NCBI GenBank assembly: GCA_033283335.1 | Contig: JAWMQP010000014.1 | Location: 8,328 to 72,327, forward strand | DNA: 64,000 bases | Source of the DNA: Pseudomaricurvus sp033283335 | GTDB taxonomy: Bacteria; Pseudomonadota; Gammaproteobacteria; Pseudomonadales; Cellvibrionaceae | Reading direction: 5' to 3' | Shown here: one piece after another, positions 16,459 through 24,978 of the stretch | How positions within the stretch are numbered: the stretch's first letter is position 1 | Layout of the letters: each line of letters opens with the position of its first letter | Translations under genes and position numbers: made by a program | The notes under the pieces: generated by a model | The model's input: the letters and a program-made list of their open reading frames with translations, nothing else | The model's database searches: none | What the model was told of the DNA's origin: nothing

Positions 16459-17448
16459 TTAATTAAAATCTATATCATCCATTTGCTCTGCTTCTTTTGT
16501 GAAGTCTCTAAGTTTTTGTGATTTTAATTCATTGACTTTCTCTGATATTTTATCTGTTTTTTTATCTTTAATATTTTCATGGTTTTCTTGCTTAATCCTC
16601 ATTTCAGCATCTCTCTCAATTGTTCTTTCGTCTTTCGGTACTACAGTGATTGTATAGAGCGGATCATTTTTGAAAGAACCAATTCTGTTCAAATTATATT
16701 TTTCTATGTAACCGTAACGAGAACCTTTACTTCCAATTCCACAGAGTAGTTCATCTAAATGTTTTTTAAGTGCTTTATTCATATTAAAAACAGCATTGTC
16801 ACGCTTTTTATCACACTCGATATTATTGATTTTCTCAAGATCATAACCAACAAGATCGCATAGTTCTGATCTTCTGAATCTAGGAATAGGGTTTTTACTT
16901 GAGTACTTAGACTCTATGTATTGCAGCAAAGCTCTGGTCTTAGGGTTTTTAATTCTCGAATAAAAATCAATATCAAAGAATCTATTCCAAAGCACTTTTG
17001 TAGCATCGACAAAATGTTGATTGAACTCGATAGATACTTTTTTTGAATTTTTGAAATACTCAAAATTATCAATCAAATGAAAACACTTAACAGACTTATC
17101 ATCTTCATATGTAACAACAACTTCCATAAGTGGTTTAAGAACATCGTCTACAGTTGATAATTCTCTTGAGTGATTCGCTTTGATATTAAACATTCCACAA
17201 AGCTCAACTGAATCTATAACTAATGCTCTTTTATTTTGAGTGTTAACCACTTTTATGGCCTTAGCGTAAAATTCAAATGTCTTTTTATGTAGTTTAGAAG
17301 TAGATGTAAGTGTTATTTCTCTACTTTTATTATCTTTAAACGTCTCTTTTACTTTCGTTCCAGCTAAAACTTTTGATTTCAGAAATATATTCATAATTGG
17401 GACATCGCAAATCCTCATTTTATTATTTTCTATATTTGTTAATAGCAT
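16459..17448 (-). CDS. Plasmid-type replication initiator (Rep, winged-helix)
   Basis: The 329-aa protein resembles iteron-binding initiators with two winged-helix domains: the middle region FFDIDFYSRIKNPKTRALLQYIESKYS matches the TrfA/RepB-style segment in which a nutritional R-x-x-x-x-A-x-x-L-Y core sits before the second winged helix, and the C-terminus is charged and flexible. Directly upstream lie tandem iteron-like repeats (17536-17628) and a TTGACA-type promoter. Initiators of this class bind iterons and recruit DnaA and helicase. An initiator in an integrated element suggests that the excised circle can replicate. Confidence 0.65.
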   Translation of the reverse strand: MLLTNIENNKMRICDVPIMNIFLKSKVLAGTKVKETFKDNKSREITLTSTSKLHKKTFEFYAKAIKVVNTQNKRALVIDSVELCGMFNIKANHSRELSTVDDVLKPLMEVVVTYEDDKSVKCFHLIDNFEYFKNSKKVSIEFNQHFVDATKVLWNRFFDIDFYSRIKNPKTRALLQYIESKYSSKNPIPRFRRSELCDLVGYDLEKINNIECDKKRDNAVFNMNKALKKHLDELLCGIGSKGSRYGYIEKYNLNRIGSFKNDPLYTITVVPKDERTIERDAEMRIKQENHENIKDKKTDKISEKVNELKSQKLRDFTKEAEQMDDIDFN

Positions 17449-17535
17449 TTTATGTGCCTCGTATTTTATTATATGTTTAAATATATTTTTTTAATTTTAA
17501 ATGTCAATGGCATTGGTAAACTAATTAATGTTTTT

Positions 17536-17628
17536 TACCAAAAAACAAAGTTCTACCAATAAAAAAAATATTACTAATAAAAAACAAAACATTACCAATA
17601 AAAAACAAAGTGCTACTAATATTTGAAC
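17536..17628 (-). repeat. Iteron array, probable replication origin of the excised element
   Basis: Five related units start at 17536, 17554, 17572, 17593 and 17614 with consensus TAC(C/T)AATAAAAAACAAA; the third and fourth are the best preserved and the spacing is 18, 18, 21 and 21 bp, near helical periodicity. An inverted copy of the unit's head (ATTGGTA) lies at 17513-17519. The array abuts the initiator gene's promoter, as in iteron plasmids where the initiator binds its own promoter region. Confidence 0.7.
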
Positions 17629-17649
17629 AAACTACTACTATTTATTTTA

Positions 17650-18500
17650 TTTAAAAAGTAAGAAAAAACAGTTATTACGTACTCTCAAAGACAATTCTCA
17701 GATATTTCACATAGCTTTAGTAGTTAACCATGTAGTTAAAAACATAGTTGTAACAAGTTACTTACCTAAATAGCTGCACAATTATATTTAACTTGATTAC
17801 CAGTTAAAGACTACTGAATTTTGATTTCTGTAAAATTTGAATATTAGATTACATGAATAACTCGCTTACGCGAGTAAATTTTCTGAATTTATTGGAGATG
17901 ATTTTAAAAATTAAAGGCGTAGCATGAAGCGTAGCCTTTCCAGAAAATTAATAATTTCATTAAGAATGATATATAATTTCGGGAAGCAGCGATCAAATAT
18001 ATGTATTAAATTTGATGTTATAAAAAAGTAATTAATTTAATGTTTGATAAGCATAACTATAAATGAAATTACTTTTGAATGATGGAGAGAATCAAGCATT
18101 AAAGATTAGTATCAAAAGTTATTGTTAAAGTGAGTTTTTGATCATCCTTAAATTCATTGGTATTGGAAACTTGTTTTTAGAGTTAATTTTTAAGTACGAG
18201 CTGAGGAATTATCTCAAATAAAATAAGGTAATATTTATATGAATAATAAAAAAGGATAAATTAATAAAAGCTCCAGAAAGCTCTATCGATCAGATTACCA
18301 TTGAATTGAAAAATAGATTATTTAAATGTGTTTGGCAAAAATAATGAATTTTACTTCATTATCAAATAATGCCAGAATTTGGAATCATATTTATCGAAGA
18401 TATTGACAACTAAATTGAGTATATAGATGCAATGCAAATTGCTATTTTCAGAGTACCAGAGAAGAGTTTTGCAATAACACTTTAACTGAAGTTTATTAAC
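17650..18500. other. Long AT-rich non-coding stretch beside the origin
   Basis: No convincing gene lies here. It holds a perfect hairpin ACTCGC-TTAC-GCGAGT (17860-17875) and two near-copies of AGGCGTAGC / AGCGTAGCC around 17919-17938. The extreme AT content and position next to the iterons are consistent with a DNA-unwinding region, but this is inference. Confidence 0.4.
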
Positions 18501-18504
18501 CAAA

Positions 18505-18523
18505 AGGGGCTTTTAAAGCCCCT
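18505..18523 (-). terminator. Terminator of the H-NS-family gene
   Basis: A perfect 6-bp GC stem (AGGGGC / GCCCCT, further pairing through TTT/AAA) lies about 25 bases past the stop codon and is followed on the minus strand by TTTT. Confidence 0.65.
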
Positions 18524-18547
18524 CAGTTTAGTTCTCATCAGTTTATA

Positions 18548-18889
18548 TTACTTCTTAACTAACTTCTCAACACTACCACTTTCCACCGCTTCGGCGACCC
18601 AGAGAGGTCGTTTTCCACGAGTGCCAACCATATATTCTTCTTCACCGTTTGTGAGAATGGTGCCTGACGCAAGGTCAATTTTTGTACTTGGTTTAGAAGC
18701 TGATGATTTTTTAGTGCCTTTATTTTCAGCAAAACCAAGAATCTCTAATACTTCAGATCTGCTAAAATTAGATTTCTCAATCAGCTGTTCAAAGTCTTGT
18801 TTAACCTTTTCTTTTTCTTCTTCTTTTGCAAGAGCAATTAGCTCCTCCAGTTCTGCCTGTTTTTTAAGCAAATCATCTAACTTAGACAC
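18548..18889 (-). CDS. H-NS-family nucleoid protein
   Basis: The 113-aa protein has an N-terminal oligomerisation coiled coil (KLDDLLKKQAELEELIALAKEEEKEK), a basic linker (NKGTKKSSASKPSTK) and a C-terminal DNA-binding motif of H-NS type (NGEEEYMVGTRGKRPLWV, cf. G-R-G-x-x-P-x-W). H-NS-like proteins bind AT-rich DNA and silence it. I chose GTG 18889 because AAAGGAG lies 9 bases upstream; the longer frame to ATG 18952 has no ribosome site. An island-encoded silencer may hide this AT-rich element from host cost or control its transfer genes. Confidence 0.75.
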   Translation of the reverse strand: MSKLDDLLKKQAELEELIALAKEEEKEKVKQDFEQLIEKSNFSRSEVLEILGFAENKGTKKSSASKPSTKIDLASGTILTNGEEEYMVGTRGKRPLWVAEAVESGSVEKLVKK

Positions 18890-18959
18890 TAAAATAGGCT
18901 CCTTTAAATTAATCAAATTTTGAATTTTATATATCAAATTAAATTCAATCATTCAATAT

Positions 18960-19990
18960 ATATCTGGAATTTATTTAAAATAAGTGGTTATGTATTTGTT
19001 GGCGATAAAAAATTACATATCTCAAATAATATTAATTATAAATATAAGAGAAGTGTAAAAAAAGAGGTCTTCAAATGGTCGACTAGTTGACTCAAAATAT
19101 TCAACACAATATAGCTCATGCTAATTGATTCTGGCCTTTATATTGAATTAAGGGCAACGCCAACGTCATAATTTTTCCACCTTAGAATGTTTCTAAAGCG
19201 TTATGAGAACTTTCTGCATCTGCCAAAATTTATAAGAAAGTTAAGTTATATAAACCAGATATATTTATTGTTATAAGAAATAGGAAATAGGGTGTAAGAC
19301 GCGAAACATTTTTAGAGATAAATGGTATTTTTAACAAAATTAGGCCGCCTATTGAAGATGGAAAGAGTATTTATATATCAAAAAATCCATTCAAAAAGTA
19401 ACGCAAACAGTCAAGCCATTATCATCATGAATCTGATCCTGTTTTATTATTTTTCAAGACCTTAATTAGATAATAAATAGTTTAAATGCCAAGATTGCTA
19501 ATCCCTAAAAAACACAAAGGTATGCTTATTTAATTCTAAAATTGGAACCTAAAAAGATAGCATAAAGTTAAATTTATATTAAAAACTTGAACGATTTTAC
19601 CAGTGGTTTTAAATCCTTTTAAAGCGTTACACATTAAAAATTAGTGCCATGCGCATAAAAAATATAAATAAATCGTGCGCACCAACAATTAAAGCGTTAC
19701 ACATTAAAATTCCCAACCTAAAAAATCCAGTAAATATAAAGGTTTTCAAATAAATTCAAATTATTTTCTATTTCAATCTTCACAAGTTAAAAAAATCTTA
19801 TATATTTTAATTAGTAAAAACGAAAATACAGGCAAGGCATTTCTAAATATGCGCACGTTTCACTTAACTTTATTTAGACCTTGTTTTTGATTCCAACCGT
19901 TGGTTGCTCCCGTTGGTCGTCAAAAAGATATAATTCCTGTTAGTCGTTTTTAAATAACAAACAACACAAGTAAGTATTTAAACAACAGAG
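18960..19990. other. Non-coding region with repeats upstream of the mobilization genes (candidate oriT)
   Basis: No intact gene is visible. It contains a perfect 19-bp direct repeat AAAGCGTTACACATTAAAA (19621-19639 and 19691-19709, 70 bp apart), three TGCGC-containing motifs between (and after) them, and CCAAC-C-GTTGG (19893-19903) followed by another GTTGG at 19912. Origins of transfer usually lie just upstream of mob genes and carry such inverted repeats, so the nic site probably lies here. A short frame with internal stops (about 19219-19400, ...KPDIFIVIRNRK, TAG, GVRRETFLEING...) may be a gene relic. Confidence 0.45.
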
Positions 19991-19996
19991 GAGATA

Positions 19997-20368
19997 ATGA
20001 AAACAACTATTAATTATTCAGTATCACAAGTTCAAAAGCACTTCATAGTCAAAAATGCGGAAAGACATAATTTAGCAATAAATAAGTATATAACCGCCTG
20101 TATATCTCATGCAGAGAAAAAAAATATCAATATCGATATGACGCTTAATCTTTATAAAAAACAAAAGTCAGCTGATAAATACTTTAAATCTCTTGAGAAA
20201 GAAGTAAACAAGCTAGGCGTTAATATTAATCAAATTGCTAAAGTAGCTAATCATAAAAGAGATATCAATCAAAATAAAGTTATCGAAGCTTACAAAGAGA
20301 CTAACAATACGCTTTTAAATGTGTATATGAAGTTAGTGGAAATTCAAGAAATAATTAATCGTAGTTAA
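19997..20368 (+). CDS. MobC-like mobilization accessory protein
   Basis: The 123-aa protein has a short N-terminal ribbon-helix-helix-like part and the diagnostic MobC segment LEKEVNKLGVNINQIAKVANHK near residue 66, where L-x-x-x-G-x-N-[IL]-N-Q-[IL]-A is the family hallmark. MobC proteins bind oriT and help the relaxase melt and nick the DNA. ATG 19997 has AGAGGAGA 5-9 bases upstream. The relaxase gene follows after 55 bases on the same strand. Confidence 0.75.
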   Translation: MKTTINYSVSQVQKHFIVKNAERHNLAINKYITACISHAEKKNINIDMTLNLYKKQKSADKYFKSLEKEVNKLGVNINQIAKVANHKRDINQNKVIEAYKETNNTLLNVYMKLVEIQEIINRS

Positions 20369-20423
20369 GCATTAACAACTGGTAAAAATTAGATGCTTTA
20401 ATTGTATAAGGAGATAAAAAAAA

Positions 20424-21890
20424 GTGGTAAATATTATGTTGGCAGATTTAAATAAATTAGAGAGTAAAGACTACAGCTCCGCTTTTAGATTAGTTAAATA
20501 CATGTTGAGCTGCAAAGATGGACAAGAATACACATCAGACATTAAAGAAAGAGTGTTAAAATGTGGCTCTTATTTAATGATGCCAATACCATACGAATTA
20601 TCTGACGATTCTATTAAGCACTATGCAAACTACGCTAAAAAGCAATTCCAGAGCTATTCCCAGTTACCAAAGAATGAGCCTAAACACTTTCTATTGCACG
20701 AGAAACTTAATTTTAATCCTGACGATACAGATATGCTTCTAGAGCGGTTGGATAAGAATGATGACGCTTTATTCGATCTATTAACTCAGATTAACGAAGA
20801 GTTCGTAAAAGAAGTCTATGGGGAAAATAGGGCTTATATATATGCTCTCCACGGTGATACAAACCACCTTCATTTTCACAATGCGATTAGTACCGTATGC
20901 AGAGAAACAAATAAGATCTATAGCCGCACGAATGAGTATTTATTCAGGATGGAAGTCTGCGAAAAGCTAGAGAAAAAGTATGGTTTGAAGTTAACTCCAA
21001 ATAGAGAGTTGGTACATGATAAAGACCGCTATAAAACATCTAAAGCTGAGAAGCGTATGAATGATAAAGGTGTATTATCAGCCAAGCAAAAGATGCAAAA
21101 TAAATTCAAAGAAATCGAAAAGAAAAATTTCGAAACCTTCAAAGATTTTGTGGAATTCTTAATTACAGAACTCAATATATTTCCAATTGTTAAATTAAAA
21201 TCTGGATCTTATTCGGAAATTCAGGGGATTAGCTTTGAAGACTATAATACTGGTGAAAGATTTAAAGGGGCTGAAATAAGCAAAAAATGGACATTTAATA
21301 GAATACAGTCGAAATATAAATATTCAGAAAAGAAAGATCTCCATTTTTTGAAGAGATTTTTAAAAGTAGATACTTCGGCAATAATAGTTTCAACTGATAA
21401 TAAACCAACTTATTTATTTAAAGATACCGCTAAGTTTCAACCCAGAACATCTTTAAAAACTAAATTTGAGATTCTATCAGATAATAGAATTTATGAGCTG
21501 TATAGAGGCTTAGATATTGAAGATGATGCTCAAGTTTATGTATTTAAGAGTTCTCAAAATTTAGCTTTCAAGCATAACTCAGAAAGCTCTATTACTACTA
21601 TGTATAACAATTCTAACTTATCTATTAAGGCCGCATTACAGTTATATAATGAGAATAGAAATAAGCAGAATAAAGAAGTTTATGAAGTTAAAACGAAAAG
21701 CAGTAGTAATCACTTTAGAAAAAAAATGTGGATACAAAATGAGCTTCTTAAATACACAAATACTAATCATAACGTCATATTTACAGGGTATAACCCGACT
21801 CAGAAAGATCTTGAGTATTTAAGAGAGTTAAAAATGGAACATGAAGTATTATTCAAAAATGAGAAAAATAAAATTAAATTGAAGGTTTGA
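20424..21890 (+). CDS. Relaxase (MobA-like nickase)
   Basis: The 488-aa protein carries the metal-binding relaxase motif III HGDTNHLHFH (near residue 144), the three-histidine cluster that holds the catalytic metal in MOBP/MOBV-type relaxases. The catalytic tyrosine is expected in the first 60 residues (candidates Y16, Y26, Y36, Y50). The C-terminal half is lysine-rich with no recognised helicase or primase domain. GTG 20424 has AAGGAG 9-10 bases upstream and is preferred to ATG 20436. It nicks oriT and carries the strand into the recipient with the help of the coupling ATPase. Confidence 0.75.
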   Translation: MVNIMLADLNKLESKDYSSAFRLVKYMLSCKDGQEYTSDIKERVLKCGSYLMMPIPYELSDDSIKHYANYAKKQFQSYSQLPKNEPKHFLLHEKLNFNPDDTDMLLERLDKNDDALFDLLTQINEEFVKEVYGENRAYIYALHGDTNHLHFHNAISTVCRETNKIYSRTNEYLFRMEVCEKLEKKYGLKLTPNRELVHDKDRYKTSKAEKRMNDKGVLSAKQKMQNKFKEIEKKNFETFKDFVEFLITELNIFPIVKLKSGSYSEIQGISFEDYNTGERFKGAEISKKWTFNRIQSKYKYSEKKDLHFLKRFLKVDTSAIIVSTDNKPTYLFKDTAKFQPRTSLKTKFEILSDNRIYELYRGLDIEDDAQVYVFKSSQNLAFKHNSESSITTMYNNSNLSIKAALQLYNENRNKQNKEVYEVKTKSSSNHFRKKMWIQNELLKYTNTNHNVIFTGYNPTQKDLEYLRELKMEHEVLFKNEKNKIKLKV

Positions 21891-22011
21891 TGATATTGTT
21901 TTGTCCGTTATTTTTATTAAATTTTATGCGGACGGCCTTAATTGTAAAAAATTAGATCTGAACAGACAAAATGAAAAGTTGTATTGAAATATAATCTGAC
22001 AGAAAAATCAT

Positions 22012-22086
22012 GCCATTAACGGATGGAGGGAAGTCCAATATCACCATAGAGGGTGTCTACAATTGGAGGGTAACTCGGCGACCTAA
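22012..22086 (-). repeat. Repeat R1, right copy (downstream end of cassette set B)
   Basis: Matches 2180-2255 in sequence and in position relative to its cassette set: it directly follows the last attC-like end (GTGTTAGGT on the minus strand). The 120 bp between the relaxase stop and this repeat show only a weak hairpin (GTCCG at 21903, CGGAC at 21929). Confidence 0.7.
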
Positions 22087-22175
22087 CACTCCAAACACCG
22101 GGCTGCGGAATGGAGAAATTTTTGTGGTATAAAGAAACATAGCGACACCACAAATAATTGTGCAACGTAGCTGGC
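22081..22175 (-). other. attC-like recombination site B1 (degenerate)
   Basis: The minus strand ends in GGAGTGTTAGGT, a good R' end, and contains complementary arms TTTGTGGT / ACCACAAA around a central loop. The opposite end lacks a clear TAACAA, so its exact limit is uncertain. Confidence 0.45.
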
Positions 22176-22193
22176 TTCGCATGCATTGGATTT

Positions 22194-22685
22194 TTATACA
22201 ATGACCTTGCCAAGATCTTGCCTCGCACAGGTCAAAACGGATTCACGTACTTTCACCATAGTTTCTATAAGATTACCGCTAGAGATACTTTTTTTACCTG
22301 CGTCAATTGCGTTCGAATCAGTGCCTACAAAACATGATAATGCTTCGTTATAGTCCTTTAGAGCTTCGCAAATTTTTGTCCTCACGCCCTCCGAACAGTA
22401 AATGGTTAAGGAAGTCATCCAAGCTTGAGCTTCGCTAACATCATTAAACCATAAAGATGTATCGTCAATAGATAGAATTGCTTTCCCATTGGCTGTTATC
22501 TGAGAACGTCGATTAACAACCTTTGATAAATAACGCAGTGTATTCGAGTATGTATCTTCCTTTTTGTCGAGCAACCAACTCCTTTGGTCTCTGCGGGACT
22601 GCATATACTGACCGATGACAGTCCCGGCCATGCCAGCAAGAGCGCCAATCCCTGCACCTATTAGTCCTGCTATTGATGAATCCAA
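22194..22685 (-). CDS. Hypothetical protein with an N-terminal glycine-zipper membrane helix
   Basis: The 163-aa protein begins with SSIAGLIGAGIGALAGMAGTVIGQY, a glycine-rich membrane helix, followed by a soluble helical part (RRDQRSWLLDKKEDTYSNTL onward) typical of single-pass hypothetical proteins often seen in integron cassettes. The start is TTG 22685 with GGAGAT about 7 bases upstream. It is the last gene of minus-strand cassette set B. Function unknown. Confidence 0.7.
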   Translation of the reverse strand: MDSSIAGLIGAGIGALAGMAGTVIGQYMQSRRDQRSWLLDKKEDTYSNTLRYLSKVVNRRSQITANGKAILSIDDTSLWFNDVSEAQAWMTSLTIYCSEGVRTKICEALKDYNEALSCFVGTDSNAIDAGKKSISSGNLIETMVKVRESVLTCARQDLGKVIV

Positions 22686-22719
22686 GCGATATCTCCAGAT
22701 AGATTTTTGTATAATGTCG

Positions 22720-22782
22720 CTATAACTGGCACAGATTTTCTGCGCCCAGCGCTCAAGGCGCGAAGTTAATGGCCTTGTTATT
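22720..22782 (-). other. attC-like recombination site B2
   Basis: Minus strand: ATAACAAGGCCATTAAC ... GCGCCTTGAGCGCTGGGCGC ... CTGTGCCAGTTATAG. TAACAA and GTTATAG ends with an imperfect central stem fit an attC of about 60 bp. Confidence 0.65.
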
Positions 22783-22802
22783 CATTTAATTTTGCGCGTC
22801 TT

Positions 22803-23162
22803 TCAAAAGAGACTGTCTAGTCTTTCTGTAATTGGCGTCGGCCTTTTCCACAGCGTATTGATACTGTTCAAAACTAATATCGCCTGCAGTAAAAAACGAC
22901 AAGCTGAAGTGAGGTTTTGAGAATATATGCCAGCCTCTTGATCTACTTCTATTAGCTTTTCTTCTGAAATTTTTCCTTCTGCTTTTAACTCTTCTGCATA
23001 GGATATGAGCCCTTCGATGTTTTTATTAGTTTGTTCATAACCATCGCAACCATCTGGATGAAAGCCACCAACCCTATGGTTTGCTATTGACATTGATCCA
23101 CCGCCGCACGCCTGTAATACAGATAATGAAGAAATAACAAATACTAATTTTAGTTTATTCAT
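22803..23162 (-). CDS. Cassette-borne lipoprotein
   Basis: The 119-aa protein starts MNKLKLVFVISSLSVLQACGG, a signal peptide ending in a lipobox (LQAC) with the lipidated cysteine near residue 19. The mature part has a helical region and ends in a basic tail. A good ribosome site (ACGGAGA) precedes ATG 23162. attC-like sites lie on both sides, so it is a single-gene cassette. Function unknown. Confidence 0.75.
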   Translation of the reverse strand: MNKLKLVFVISSLSVLQACGGGSMSIANHRVGGFHPDGCDGYEQTNKNIEGLISYAEELKAEGKISEEKLIEVDQEAGIYSQNLTSACRFLLQAILVLNSINTLWKRPTPITERLDSLF

Positions 23163-23181
23163 CCGTATTCTCCGTTTTTAT

Positions 23182-23240
23182 GCATAACTCTTTATTCAGA
23201 ATCCGATTTATCAGTCAACTGGACTAACTTGTTAGGCATT
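23182..23240 (-). other. attC-like recombination site B3
   Basis: Minus strand: CCTAACAAGTTAGTCCAGTTGACTG ... GAATAAAGAGTTATGC. The R'' end overlaps the last 15 codons of the upstream gene (encoding PNKLVQLTDKSDSE), a common property of cassettes whose reading frame runs into attC. Confidence 0.75.
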
Positions 23241-23917
23241 GATGATCGGACAGCTGTAGCCAACTCTAAAAGTGAGAGATTTAACTTATTCCAGTATTTT
23301 GAATCACCCTCATCATCCTGAGGCTGTGCATATAACTTTTTACGGAAATCTATCATTGCTTTGCTAACTGACTCACTTTCACCCGCTAGAGGAAGCTCGG
23401 CCCAATAAAGCTGTTCGAACCGTTGTTTTGCTTTTTTCCTATCTTCAGAAGTTAAGCTTTCATTTATAGATAGTTTTGAAGCTACCTTTAAAGTTTCTCG
23501 GTATAGTGCATCCAACTCGGCATATTTATTTATGTATTCAATTTGATTATGGGAGAATGATTTTATTCTAGAATCGTTCGAATACTGCATAAGAAACTGG
23601 ATTTTCCTTCTCCATACTTCAGGTTTTTCAGACTCCATTGCACCCAAATATGACATTAGTAACTCACGCTCATTCTGTGATTGAGCGCGATATTGTTCAA
23701 GCTTTAGCTTCCCAATATCTATAACCCAGAATGACGCAACTGCTCCAAGTGAGATAAAAAACCATTTAACCAACTCCATTCGGTGCTTTGTTTTTTCTAA
23801 TGATATTTTTTCTAACTCCAGTTTATGTTCTAATTCATTCACAGTTCTAACCTGTTTTATTATATGGACACTATTGAGACGACGGTCAATTGATGCATTG
23901 GTCAGGAGCGTTTTCAC
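23192..23917 (-). CDS. Single-pass membrane protein with N-terminal coiled coil, cassette cargo
   Basis: The 241-aa frame has a charged N-terminal coiled coil (residues 24-45), one membrane helix (WFFISLGAVASFWVIDIG, about 49-66) and a larger C-terminal domain without known motif. The start is uncertain: GTG 23917 overlaps the preceding gene by 32 bases, and the in-frame GTG at VNELEHKL (residue 26) is an alternative; neither has a strong ribosome site. The C-terminus is formed by attC site B3. It probably shares a cassette with the lipoprotein gene upstream. Confidence 0.65.
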   Translation of the reverse strand: MKTLLTNASIDRRLNSVHIIKQVRTVNELEHKLELEKISLEKTKHRMELVKWFFISLGAVASFWVIDIGKLKLEQYRAQSQNERELLMSYLGAMESEKPEVWRRKIQFLMQYSNDSRIKSFSHNQIEYINKYAELDALYRETLKVASKLSINESLTSEDRKKAKQRFEQLYWAELPLAGESESVSKAMIDFRKKLYAQPQDDEGDSKYWNKLNLSLLELATAVRSSMPNKLVQLTDKSDSE

Positions 23918-24116
23918 AAATTAGTGAAAAATATTTGAGGCATGAAGCTGAAACATACTCATATAAAATTTCACAGCCAGATCTATCTGATTTAAATTCA
24001 GCGCAGCCACCAGAACATCTTGCCTCAAGCCCAACTTTAGAAGAGCCTCCATGCCCTACTGCTGTGCAACCAGTAAGAGCTAGAAGTATTAAAATGATAG
24101 CACTGATGCACTTCAA
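23886..24116 (-). CDS. Small cysteine-rich lipoprotein, cassette cargo
   Basis: The 76-aa protein starts MKCISAIILILLALTGC, a signal peptide with lipobox LTGC, and the mature part holds several further cysteines (ARCSGGCAEF, CEILYEY, SCLKYF, CENAPDQC), suggesting disulfides in the periplasm. It starts with TTG 24116; AAAGGTGAG lies directly upstream. attC-like site B4 precedes it. Its 3' end overlaps the next gene. Confidence 0.65.
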   Translation of the reverse strand: MKCISAIILILLALTGCTAVGHGGSSKVGLEARCSGGCAEFKSDRSGCEILYEYVSASCLKYFSLICENAPDQCIN

Positions 24117-24136
24117 CTCACCTTTCTCCTTTAGAT

Positions 24137-24204
24137 GCCTAACACTCGGCTAAAGCGCCGCGTAAGCGGTCGCTTTTGAGTCGTCTGTATGGTTAGTTGT
24201 TAAC
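24137..24204 (-). other. attC-like recombination site B4
   Basis: Minus strand: TTAACAACTAACC ... AAAGCGACCGC-TTACGC-GGCGCTTT ... CGAGTGTTAGGCATC. The perfect-looking R' (GTGTTAGGC), the R'' (TTAACAA) and a strong central stem make it the clearest attC in the window. Confidence 0.85.
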
Positions 24205-24950
24205 ATACGTTTCTTTGTATTGGTTTTGTTTGGTCGTAATAGTTACAGTGGCTTCTGTAAATTTCCCTAGCCCCTCTCGACTTATCAAAGCCGTGACCAC
24301 TTCTCCAGCGTCAAAATCGTTACATGTAATAGAAAATGTTGACTCATTAATTTTGGCGATATTACATTTTTTCGCATTTTATCTTGAGAAATGAACAATG
24401 TAGCTCCTTTGATATATTTTCCTTCTTTATGGTATTTCGTTTTAACTTTCCCAACCACGCGATCTATCGCAACGGGGCCGCTATTAAACACACTCATTAG
24501 AAAGGTTGATTTGAAGGATTCTTTTCCGTTAAAAGAAAATCTTCCCCAGCCATAATCTCCTTCAATTGATAGTTCTTCACCAACTTTCTGTTTTGGCTGA
24601 TATCTTTCTCTTAATGAGTCTAACTCCTCTCTAATACATTTCCGTCGACTTGTATTCTCCGAGGACTGATGTTCTTTCAAGACCCGCTGACGCCCTTCCC
24701 ATTCCTCTTTCGTATAAACGAAAGTTCCATCTAGACCTCCCCCTTTCTTTCCAAAGAGGCTAACCTCAAAATTTCCATTTGCGTTAACTTTTATAGAGAA
24801 ATCTTTTCCTTCTATAAATTCAGTATCACATCTCGATTTCGCTATCTCCGTGAGCTTTTCTTCATGACGAATTTCTTCTTCCGTGAAAGCGCTCGCATTT
24901 GTAGCAACAAACAATAAGCTGAAAAAAAGATGGATCAATTTATGAATCAT
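24193..24950 (-). pseudogene. Frameshifted exported protein, first cassette of set B
   Basis: The frame starts at ATG 24950 with GGGAGGT upstream and an N-terminal signal peptide (MIHKLIHLFFSLLFVATNASA), so the product should be periplasmic. At the A6 run complementary to 24367-24372 the zero frame loses coding character and stops at 24285, while the -1 frame continues as KCNIAKINESTFSITCNDFDAGE ... to a TAA at 24193 that lies in attC B4, where a cassette gene should end. The break is therefore an indel or a programmed -1 shift; the site A-AAA-AAT has the form of a slippery heptamer. Function unknown. Confidence 0.65.
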
Positions 24951-24978
24951 TTATACCTCCCGAATTGTTTTTGAAGCT

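Noticed and set aside
17590..17630. CRISPR array in the repeats near 17536-17628
   Set aside because: Units are contiguous, AT-rich and lack unique spacers; iterons beside an initiator gene explain them.
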